Below, one piece after another: positions 57,917-64,000 of a stretch of 64,000 nt of DNA. Position 1 is the stretch's first letter, and each line of letters opens with the position of its first letter. The notes under the pieces were generated by a model. It was not told the origin of the DNA and made no database searches. It worked only from the letters and a program-made list of their open reading frames with translations. The stretch is from Serinicoccus kebangsaanensis (GTDB taxonomy: Bacteria > Actinomycetota > Actinomycetes > Actinomycetales > Dermatophilaceae), in the NCBI RefSeq assembly GCF_008919445.1, contig NZ_VSLG01000010.1:62001-126000 (forward strand). The letters run 5' to 3'. Both the position numbers and the translations under genes were made by a program.

Positions 57917-58858
57917 GTGAGTGCAGCCGACGAGACCTACCTCGACCTGGCCCTGTCCCGGTCCCGGGTGGACCGGTGGGCGCAGGTGCGGACCGACGAG
58001 GCCGAGCTCGGCCAGATCATCCGGCGAGACTCCACCAGGGTGCTCGAGCTGCGCGCCGACACCGTGCCGGTCGACCCCACGTCGATGCGCCTGGTGCTGC
58101 GTCCGCCCCGGCCGGAGGACCTCGACCGTGAGCCGTGGTTCCTGGGTCGTGACGAGGGTGTCGACTACGTCGCCGTGGTCGCGAGCGCCGAGGGCGTGCC
58201 CGAGGCCGCGGGCTCCGCGGCCCAGCCGCGCTGGGCAGGGCTGCGCGAGGTCGGTGCCGACCTGGACGACCGCGACGCCGGGCTGCTGACGGCCGCCACC
58301 GCGCTGCGCGGATGGCACGACCGGCATGGTTACTGCCCCCGGTGCGGTGCGCCGACCGTGGTCACCCAGGGCGGCTGGGTGCGCAGCTGCCCGGTCGACG
58401 GCTCCGAGCACCACCCTCGGACCGACCCGGCCGTCATCATGGCGGTCACGGACCCGCAGGACCGGCTGCTGCTGGCGACCGGGCTGCCGTGGCCCGACGG
58501 CAGGGTGTCGGTGCTGGCCGGCTTCGTGGAGGCCGGAGAGTCGCTGGAGGCCGCGGTGGCGCGTGAGGTCCTCGAGGAGGTCGGGGTCGTGGTCACCGAT
58601 CTGGTCTACCGCGGCAACCAGCCCTGGCCGTTCCCCGCCTCGCTCATGGTGGCCTACCGCGCCCGCACCGCGGACACCGAGCTGCGGGTCCAGGAGAGCG
58701 AGCTGCGCTCGGCCGCGTGGTACTCCCGCGCCGAGCTGGCATCCGGGTTGCGCGAGGGGCGGCTGACCCTGCCCTCCAGGGTGTCGATCGCGCACCGGCT
58801 GATCCAGGAGTGGTTCGGGCAGAGCCTGCCCGGTCACGGTCCGGCGGTGCCACGGTGA
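57917..58858 (+). CDS. nudC: NADH pyrophosphatase / NAD-decapping Nudix enzyme
   Basis: A 313-residue NudC. A zinc ribbon (YCPRCGAPTVVTQGGWVRSC) precedes the Nudix box GFVEAGESLEAAVAREVLEE. The NudC signature is present as GNQPWPFPASLM, the usual SQPWPFPxS with Asn for Ser. The enzyme cleaves NADH and removes NAD caps from RNA. The start was placed at the GTG with a fitting leaderless -10; the long upstream in-frame reading is spurious. The stop overlaps uvrD2 (GTGA). Confidence 0.96.
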   Translation: MSAADETYLDLALSRSRVDRWAQVRTDEAELGQIIRRDSTRVLELRADTVPVDPTSMRLVLRPPRPEDLDREPWFLGRDEGVDYVAVVASAEGVPEAAGSAAQPRWAGLREVGADLDDRDAGLLTAATALRGWHDRHGYCPRCGAPTVVTQGGWVRSCPVDGSEHHPRTDPAVIMAVTDPQDRLLLATGLPWPDGRVSVLAGFVEAGESLEAAVAREVLEEVGVVVTDLVYRGNQPWPFPASLMVAYRARTADTELRVQESELRSAAWYSRAELASGLREGRLTLPSRVSIAHRLIQEWFGQSLPGHGPAVPR

Positions 58859-60969
58859 CCCGTGGCGGACCCCCCGACCCCGACCAGCTGCTGGACACGC
58901 TCGATCCGGAGCAGCGTGAGGTGGCGACCGCGCCGCTCGGCCCCATGGTCGTGCTGGCCGGGGCCGGCACCGGGAAGACGCGGGCGATCACCCACCGCAT
59001 CGCCTACGGCGTCGCCAGCGGCGCCTACCCCCCGGACCGGGTCCTGGCCGTGACCTTCACCGCTCGCGCCGCGGGGGAGATGCGGACCCGGCTGCGAGGG
59101 CTCGGCGTGCAGGGGGTCCAGGCGCGGACCTTCCACGCGGCCGCGCTTCGCCAGCTCCAGTTCTTCTGGCCGCAGGCGGTCGGTGGGGCCCCACCGTCGG
59201 TCGTCGCGCACAAGGCCCCGGCCGTGGCCGAGGCCGCGGGCCGGCTGCACCTGCGGCTGGACCGCACCGCCCTCCGGGACGTGGCCGCCGAGATCGAGTG
59301 GACCAAGGTCTCGATGCTGACCGCGCAGACCTATCCGGCGCGGGCACGGTCCCTGGACCGACGGGTGGCCGACCTGGACCCGACCGCGATGGCCCGACTC
59401 CTGGAGACCTACCACGAGGTCTGCTCCGAACGCCACGTCATCGACTTCGAGGACGTCCTGCTGCTGACCGTCGGCATGCTTGACGAGCATCCGCAGATCG
59501 CCGCTGCCGTGCACCAGCAGTACCGCCACTTCGTCGTGGACGAGTACCAGGACGTGAACCCGCTGCAGCAGCAGCTCCTGGAGCTGTGGCGTGGGGAGCG
59601 GCAGGACGTGTGCGTCGTGGGGGACCCCGCCCAGTCGATCTACTCCTTCACCGGGGCCAGCGCCAGCCACCTGCTCGACTTCCCGCAGCGCCACCCGGGT
59701 GCCCGACAGGTGCAGCTGGTCCGCAACTACCGCAGCACGCCGCAGGTCGTCCACCTCGCGAACCTCGTCCTCGGCGGCCGCGCCGGCGGTCGGGCGGGGC
59801 ATACCGGCGAGCTCGTGGCCCAGGCGGGCGACGGGCCCGCCCCGACCCTCACCTCCTACCCCGACGACGAGGCGGAGGCGCAGGGCGTCGCCGATGCGAC
59901 GGGCGCGCTGCTGGCCGAGGGCGTGGAGGCCAGCCAGATCGCGATCCTGTTCCGCACCAACAGCCAGTCCGAGGCGGTGGAGAACGCGCTGGCCCGGCGC
60001 GACATCCCCTACCTGGTCCGGGGCGGGGAGCGCTTCTTCTCCCGCGCCGAGGTACGGAACGCCGTGGTCCTGCTCCGCGGCGCGGTCCGCGCCGACGACC
60101 CCGCACGGCCCCTCGGCGACGTGGTGCGTGACGTCCTCTCCGGCGCGGGCTGGGCACCGCGCCCGCCGGACGGCTCCGGCGCGGTGCGGGAACGCTGGGA
60201 GAGCCTGCAGGCCCTCGCGCTGCTGGCCGACTCGCTGGCCACGCAGACTCCCGGTGCACGGCTGGCCGAGCTGGTGGTCGAGCTGGACCGGCGCACCGCG
60301 GAGCAGCACGCGCCCACCGTGCAGGGCATCACCCTCGCGTCCTTCCACGCGGCCAAGGGGCTGGAGTGGGACGCCGTCTTCCTCGTCGGCTGCAGCGAGG
60401 GCCTGCTCCCGATCACCCTGGCCGACACCCCGGAGCGGATCGAGGAAGAACGCCGGCTGCTCTACGTCGGACTCACCCGCGCCCGGCGCCGGCTCGCCCT
60501 CAGCTGGGCCGCTGCGCGCAACCCGGGCGGGCGTGGCAGCCGGTCGCTCTCCCGCTTCCTCGGTCCGGCCGGTCGGGTCCTCGGGGTGCCTCCGGAGTCG
60601 GCCGGCGCCGCGCCCAGCAGGAGGCAGCGCCGCCGCCGGCTGGCACCGCCCCGGACCTGTCGCACCTGCGACGCGATCCTGGGGTCGGCGGCGGAGCGGA
60701 AGATCGGCCGCTGCAGCGACTGCCCGCCGACCTATGACGAGCAGGTCTTCGACGCGCTGCGCGCCTGGCGCCTCGGGGTCGCCCAGGAGTCCGGTGTCCC
60801 CGCCTTCGTGGTCTTCACCGACGCCACCCTGATCGCCATCGCCGAGCGGACGCCGGCCGACCGGGACGCGCTGGCCCAGATCTCGGGTGTCGGCGAGCGC
60901 AAGCTCGGTCTCTACGGTGACGCCGTGCTCGAGATCCTGTCCTCTCCGGACACCTCGTCCACGGCCTGA
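58855..60969 (+). CDS. uvrD2: ATP-dependent DNA helicase UvrD2
   Basis: A 704-residue actinobacterial SF1A helicase. Motor motifs are VVLAGAGTGKTRA (I), VVDEYQDVNPLQ (II), VGDPAQSIYSFTGA (III), LASFHAAKGLEWDAVF (V) and LLYVGLTRARRRL (VI). After the motor comes the UvrD2 tetracysteine motif, CRTCD and CSDCP (about residues 602-622), then an HRDC domain (about 627-703). In mycobacteria UvrD2 is essential and its Cys motif is needed for unwinding. Coupled to nudC through a GTGA overlap. Confidence 0.96.
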   Translation: MTRGGPPDPDQLLDTLDPEQREVATAPLGPMVVLAGAGTGKTRAITHRIAYGVASGAYPPDRVLAVTFTARAAGEMRTRLRGLGVQGVQARTFHAAALRQLQFFWPQAVGGAPPSVVAHKAPAVAEAAGRLHLRLDRTALRDVAAEIEWTKVSMLTAQTYPARARSLDRRVADLDPTAMARLLETYHEVCSERHVIDFEDVLLLTVGMLDEHPQIAAAVHQQYRHFVVDEYQDVNPLQQQLLELWRGERQDVCVVGDPAQSIYSFTGASASHLLDFPQRHPGARQVQLVRNYRSTPQVVHLANLVLGGRAGGRAGHTGELVAQAGDGPAPTLTSYPDDEAEAQGVADATGALLAEGVEASQIAILFRTNSQSEAVENALARRDIPYLVRGGERFFSRAEVRNAVVLLRGAVRADDPARPLGDVVRDVLSGAGWAPRPPDGSGAVRERWESLQALALLADSLATQTPGARLAELVVELDRRTAEQHAPTVQGITLASFHAAKGLEWDAVFLVGCSEGLLPITLADTPERIEEERRLLYVGLTRARRRLALSWAAARNPGGRGSRSLSRFLGPAGRVLGVPPESAGAAPSRRQRRRRLAPPRTCRTCDAILGSAAERKIGRCSDCPPTYDEQVFDALRAWRLGVAQESGVPAFVVFTDATLIAIAERTPADRDALAQISGVGERKLGLYGDAVLEILSSPDTSSTA

Positions 60970-60990
60970 ACGAGGCCGGAGGACCGGTCG

Positions 60991-61032
60991 CGTAAAAAGG
61001 CGTTGCGGGACCGACGACCCTCGGCATACAGT
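60991..61032 (+). promoter_or_regulatory. whiB7 promoter with AT-rich WhiB7 site
   Basis: TTGCGG (-35, 61003-61008), an 18-base spacer and TACAGT (-10, 61027-61032). Just upstream of the -35 lies CGTAAAAAGG (60991-61000), an AT tract in a GC-rich background. WhiB7 is known to bind an AT-rich stretch a few bases above the -35 of its targets, including its own gene, so this is a good autoregulatory site. Confidence 0.75.
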
Positions 61033-61098
61033 GTCCGAGTCAAGCCCACGCCTGCTCGGTGCTGGGGTCACGCGCAGATGAGAGGAGGGTGGACCACG

Positions 61099-61299
61099 AT
61101 GGAGAACATGATCGTCACCGGCGGACTCGCCGCTTGCTCGACCGACGCCACGCCCACCCTCCGGACGGTTCGCCTGCGCGACGCCGTCCGTGCGGACGGC
61201 GCGTCCGTCCCGGGGCCCGTGGGCTCCGGAGTCGTCGAGACGACGTTCCCGCACGCTGTCGACCCCTCCCAGGGCCTGGGCTCCTCCCGGACACCGTAG
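61099..61299 (+). CDS. whiB7 leader ORF (uORF)
   Basis: A 66-codon ORF beginning MENMIVTGGLAAC with a very strong ribosome-binding site (GAGGAGGG, about 9 bases upstream) inside the whiB7 leader, about 60 bases after the promoter. It resembles no protein family. Its second half covers potential pairing partners of the downstream structures. In mycobacteria and streptomycetes, ribosome stalling on such a uORF lets transcription read through into whiB7; the same role is inferred here. Confidence 0.7.
   Translation: MENMIVTGGLAACSTDATPTLRTVRLRDAVRADGASVPGPVGSGVVETTFPHAVDPSQGLGSSRTP
61183..61200 (+). promoter_or_regulatory. Hairpin inside the whiB7 uORF
   Basis: Perfect 8-bp palindromic stem GCCGTCCG / CGGACGGC. 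A second CGGACGG word at 61162-61168 and a GTCC-containing word after 61200 can compete for the same strands, as expected for an attenuator with alternative folds. Confidence 0.5.
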
Positions 61300-61322
61300 A
61301 AGGCACACCTCCTTCCTGTTCC

Positions 61323-61352
61323 GGCCGCGAGTCCTCCCGAGGATCCGCGGCC
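61323..61352 (+). terminator. whiB7 leader intrinsic terminator (attenuator)
   Basis: GGCCGCG / CGCGGCC outer stem, a small internal mismatch, TCCT / AGGA inner stem and loop CCCG, followed by GTTCTCGTTT (61353-61362). It lies 23 bases after the uORF stop and well before the whiB7 start, the position of attenuators in characterised whiB7 leaders. Confidence 0.8.
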
Positions 61353-61478
61353 GTTCTCGTTTGCTCGCCGGTGCACCGGCGTCTCGGACGGTCCCGTCGG
61401 ATCCGACCTCATCGGAATCGAGACGCCATGACGATCGACACCAGCCAGCAGCAGCACCGACATCAGGAAGGATCCGCC

Positions 61479-61790
61479 GTGTACCGCCCAGCGCGTCGGC
61501 ATCAGCAGGCCGACGAGACCACCGGGTCGCCGTACCTCGTCAGCGGAGGGACGGACGACCTGCCCTGCCGCGAGCACCCGGCGGACCTCTGGTTCGCCGA
61601 GCTCCCGGCCGACGTGGAGCAGGCCAAGGAGCTCTGCGGCCCCTGCCCGTTGCGCGAGGTGTGCCTGGCCGGTGCCCTGGAGCGGCGGGAACCGTGGGGC
61701 GTCTGGGGTGGCCAGCTCCTGCTCCAGGGCAGGGTCGTCCCCCGCAAGAGGCCGCGCGGCAGGCCGCGCAAGGACGAGGTCGCCGCCTGA
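61479..61790 (+). CDS. whiB7: WhiB7 redox-responsive transcription factor (intrinsic drug resistance)
   Basis: About 103 residues. Four cysteines hold the [4Fe-4S] cluster (LPCREHPADLWFA and ELCGPCPLREVC). The turn EPWGVWGG contacts sigma-A, and the C-terminal AT-hook KRPRGRPRKDE is specific to WhiB7. WhiB7 with SigA activates antibiotic-resistance genes. The GTG at 61479 is chosen because AGGAAGG lies seven bases upstream. An ATG at 61428 is in frame but has a poor ribosome-binding site; it would add 17 Gln/His-rich residues. Confidence 0.95.
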   Translation: MYRPARRHQQADETTGSPYLVSGGTDDLPCREHPADLWFAELPADVEQAKELCGPCPLREVCLAGALERREPWGVWGGQLLLQGRVVPRKRPRGRPRKDEVAA

Positions 61791-61796
61791 CCGAGC

Positions 61797-62537
61797 TCAC
61801 CCGGCTGTCCCCGGCTCGTGCCAGGGACAGCCGGGATGAGCGGGCCACCTGCGGGTGACCAGGTGCGGCGGGCGCGGCCCGACCTCGTGCGCCACGCCCA
61901 CCGCGGGTCCGGCGGCCGAGCCGGTCATGAGCACGATGAGGGAGACCACCGCGTGGACCACCTCCGGCTGATGCCGCGGGGGAAGGGGCGCCGTGGCCGG
62001 GTCCACCAGCGACTGCGCCACCTGGGGCCACCCGGGGTCGCGGTCCCGCCGGTGCAGGTCCAGGCAGTGCAGGCACGGGCCACCCGGGAGGCCGGTCCAG
62101 GGGCCGATGACGACCCGGGCCGTCTGGGCCACGACCGGGAGCACGCGACGGCCGACCACATCGGGCCGTCCTGCCGTGCCGACGGGCACCAGGTGATCGC
62201 GCACCAGGACGACCCTCCTGGGGTGGTCGGCCGTGCGCCCCCGCGCAGGCGACGCCGCGGCAGCCCCGCCCCGCCCCTGCGTCGACCACACCGCCGCGCG
62301 CAACGCCTCCGCGAGCTGCCCCTCACCCCTCACCTCGAGCGACCGACGCTCCGGCTGCGGACCGACGACGTCAGCCCCGAGCCGCCGGATGAACTGCCAG
62401 CCGACGTCCTCCGGACGGTCCGGCCGGACCCAGCCGTCGACGCTCCAGGCACCCGGACCGACACCGACCTGGAGCCGTCCGTCCACCCCGGTCGGCCACC
62501 AGGGGGTGTCCTGCGGCGTCGCTCGCCCCCGTCCCAT
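61797..62537 (-). CDS. E1/cyclodehydratase-like protein (Rv3196-type), adenylation site not visible
   Basis: A 246-residue protein. The central block RVVIGPWTGLPGGPCLHCLD followed by LHRRDRDPGWPQVA is shared with ThiF/E1-like cyclodehydratases of the azol(in)e (TOMM) type. C155 and C158 with C237 and H240 (HPGCPWH) could form the zinc knuckle. No Gly-rich adenylate-binding motif is seen in the N-terminal half. No precursor peptide or dehydrogenase gene is adjacent. The position matches mycobacterial Rv3196. Function unknown; reading-frame confidence rests on the conserved block and synteny. Confidence 0.72.
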   Translation of the reverse strand: MGRGRATPQDTPWWPTGVDGRLQVGVGPGAWSVDGWVRPDRPEDVGWQFIRRLGADVVGPQPERRSLEVRGEGQLAEALRAAVWSTQGRGGAAAASPARGRTADHPRRVVLVRDHLVPVGTAGRPDVVGRRVLPVVAQTARVVIGPWTGLPGGPCLHCLDLHRRDRDPGWPQVAQSLVDPATAPLPPRHQPEVVHAVVSLIVLMTGSAAGPAVGVAHEVGPRPPHLVTRRWPAHPGCPWHEPGTAG

Positions 62538-62587
62538 GGGCCGACCCTGCCACGCCGCGAGGGCTGACGTGGCCGGCTGTCCACAGG

Positions 62588-64000
62588 TCAGCCGGGCCGG
62601 TCGGTCCCGGAGCCCTCGTCCTCGCCGTCGTCCTCGTCACGCTCGCCGGGAGACCCGCTGAGCAGCCGCTCGATGTCCTCGTCGGTCACCGTCAGGTCCG
62701 CCGACAGGGCACCGTGCCGGTCCACGAAGCCCAACGGGTCGTCCAGATCGGCCCCGGTCGGCGCGACGTCCGGATGTCCCCAGGCCTCGTCGCGAGCGTC
62801 CCGACCGTGCCGGTCCTCCAGCGCCGCCCACAGGTTGGCCGCGTCCCGCAGCCGCCGCGGGCGCAGCTCCAGCCCGACCAGGGAGGCGAACGTCTTCTCC
62901 GCCGGACCACCGGTGGCCCGCCGACGCCGCACCGCCTCGGCCAGCGCGTCGGCGTGCGGCAGGTGCCCCTCGGCAGCCTGCGCCGCGACCACGTCCACCC
63001 AGCCCTCGACCAGGGCCAGCAGCGTCTCCAGCCGGGTGAGGGCGGCCTGCTGGGCGGGGCTGGGCTCGGGCGAGAACAGGCTGTCGCCGAGCGCGTCCTG
63101 CAGTGCCTCCGGGTTCTGCGGGTCGACCTCACGCACCGCTTCCTCGATGCCCTCGGTGTTGATGCTGATGTCCCGGGCGTAGTCCTCGACCGCCGCGAGC
63201 AGCTGCGGGCCCAGCCACGGCACCGCGGCGAAGAGTCGGACGCGTGCCGCCTCCCGCAGCGCGAGGTAGAGGTGGACCTCACCACCGTCGACCTCGAGCC
63301 CGTCGGCGAAGGCGGCGACGTTGGCCGGGAGCATGGCCACGTCCTCCCCGTCCAGGACGGGGAGGCCGACCTCGGTCCCGGAGAGGACGTCGCCGGCCAG
63401 CGTGCCGACCGCCTGGCCGACCTGGCCGCCGAACATGCTCGAGGCCATCCGGCGCACCATCGGGGCCATCTGACCCATCATCGCGGCGGGGTTCATCCCT
63501 GGGGGCAGACCGGGGATGGGTGGGGCGCCCTCCTCGCCGAGCTGACCGAGCTGCTGCTCCATCGCCGACGTCATCGCCGACTGCAGGCCCTCGGCCACGG
63601 GTGCGGTCAACCGCTCCCAGACGGGGAGGGTCCGCTCCACCCACGCGACGCGGGTGAGCGCCAGCGCGGTGCCCTCGGGCCGCGGCAGGTCGGTCACCTG
63701 GTCCAACCACAGCGACGCGACCTGGACGACCTGCTCGACGTCACGGCGGGTGTCGTCACCGATCGCGGAGTCACCGCCCTCGGCGACGGCCTGGCAGGCC
63801 ACGTCGTGCGCCAGCTCGGAGTTGACCGGACTGTCGTCCCCGCCCGAGCCCATGAGCATCTCCAGCTGGGAACGCATCTGCGCGACCTGGTCCGGGCCGA
63901 GGTCGGACAGGCCCATCGAGTTCAGGGTCTCGCGCACCTCCGGGGGGACGGGACCGCCGAACAACGCCTCGAGGGGGTCTGGCTCGTCCCGGCGCTCCGG
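62588..64000 (-). CDS. DUF2342 zinc-metalloprotease-like protein (TIGR03624), 5' end outside window
   Basis: At least 470 residues of the actinobacterial DUF2342 family. Blocks seen are DPLEALFGG near the edge, LASLWLDQVTDLP-like region, MNPAAMMGQMAPMVRRMASSMFGGQVG, and VPWLGPQLLAAVEDYARD. There is no HExxH motif, so protease activity is doubtful for this branch. An in-frame TTG occurs at 63964, but the frame stays open to the window edge and the conserved DPLEALFGG extends past it, so the true start lies beyond 64000. The tail is Asp/Glu-rich. Synteny matches Rv3195. Confidence 0.9.
   Translation of the reverse strand, partial: PERRDEPDPLEALFGGPVPPEVRETLNSMGLSDLGPDQVAQMRSQLEMLMGSGGDDSPVNSELAHDVACQAVAEGGDSAIGDDTRRDVEQVVQVASLWLDQVTDLPRPEGTALALTRVAWVERTLPVWERLTAPVAEGLQSAMTSAMEQQLGQLGEEGAPPIPGLPPGMNPAAMMGQMAPMVRRMASSMFGGQVGQAVGTLAGDVLSGTEVGLPVLDGEDVAMLPANVAAFADGLEVDGGEVHLYLALREAARVRLFAAVPWLGPQLLAAVEDYARDISINTEGIEEAVREVDPQNPEALQDALGDSLFSPEPSPAQQAALTRLETLLALVEGWVDVVAAQAAEGHLPHADALAEAVRRRRATGGPAEKTFASLVGLELRPRRLRDAANLWAALEDRHGRDARDEAWGHPDVAPTGADLDDPLGFVDRHGALSADLTVTDEDIERLLSGSPGERDEDDGEDEGSGTDRPG

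Overview
This window is high-GC DNA from an actinobacterium, most likely a member of the Micrococcales near the Intrasporangiaceae/Ornithinimicrobiaceae. The reasons are G+C near 70% with GC-biased third codon positions, many GTG starts, a monomeric NADP isocitrate dehydrogenase, mycothiol-type MshB, AdnAB, UvrD2, WhiB7, DUF3107 and DUF3117 proteins. From memory, much of the gene order parallels Mycobacterium tuberculosis: mutT2-typA-mshB-fdx, the LOG/DivIVA/tag/DUF3117 block, O-methyltransferase-sigE-htrA-tatB-mrp, and the Rv3195-Rv3211 block (DUF2342, Rv3196-like, whiB7, uvrD2, nudC, adnAB, TetR, DUF3107, RNA helicase). The genus is an inference.

Layout. 1-5 kb is a small xylan-utilisation locus: the 3' end of a GH3 glycosidase, a LacI repressor, a secreted GH10 xylanase, a divergent ROK repressor and a CE7 acetyl-xylan esterase. 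A strong operator candidate lies between the xylanase and ROK genes. 5-8.5 kb holds a small membrane protein and an operon of two GT4 glycosyltransferases around a VTT/DedA-type membrane protein. 8.6-15.5 kb has a CynX-type MFS exporter, icd, a tandem universal stress protein, a KefB-like antiporter and a glutamine amidotransferase. 15.5-21.7 kb is a complete dipeptide/oligopeptide ABC operon, with a hairpin separating the binding protein from the permease genes. 21.8-30.1 kb is housekeeping: Nudix, typA, mshB, flavin reductase, VanW-type protein, fdxA, gltA and a lysozyme-like secreted protein. 30.2-35.8 kb contains LOG, DivIVA-like, tag, a polyprenyl-linked mannosyltransferase-like protein, a PaaG/PaaX-type pair, a DUF3117 micro-protein and an O-methyltransferase. 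35.9-41.8 kb is the cell-envelope stress block sigE-htrA-tatB-mrp-DUF1003-MgtE-like. 41.8-49.7 kb has pepP, thrE, a lipoprotein, a PHP phosphatase, a DEAD-box helicase with a long structured leader, GlsB, DUF3107 and TetR. 49.8-64 kb is a DNA-repair and drug-response block: adnA-adnB, a predicted pseudokinase with an acidic tail, nudC-uvrD2, whiB7 behind an attenuator leader, an E1/cyclodehydratase-like protein and the 3' part of a DUF2342 protein.

No rRNA, tRNA, CRISPR array, insertion sequence, prophage or integration site was recognised. No stretch longer than 300 bases lacks a gene. The largest gaps are the helicase leader (48034-48284), the region upstream of glsB (48564-48764) and the whiB7 leader.

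The most interesting signals are not genes. First, the octamer GGTATGCC/GGCATACC occurs at least 25 times, in all reading frames and in both orientations, and accounts for many of the rare AT-rich codons. Second, about twenty genes have a TANNNT-like -10 box exactly 6-8 bases upstream of the start codon, which implies leaderless transcripts and revises several starts. Third, whiB7 carries an intact uORF-plus-terminator attenuator. Other points worth following are a degenerate kinase, a sigE-htrA block with no anti-sigma gene, and an MgtE-type sensor with no channel.
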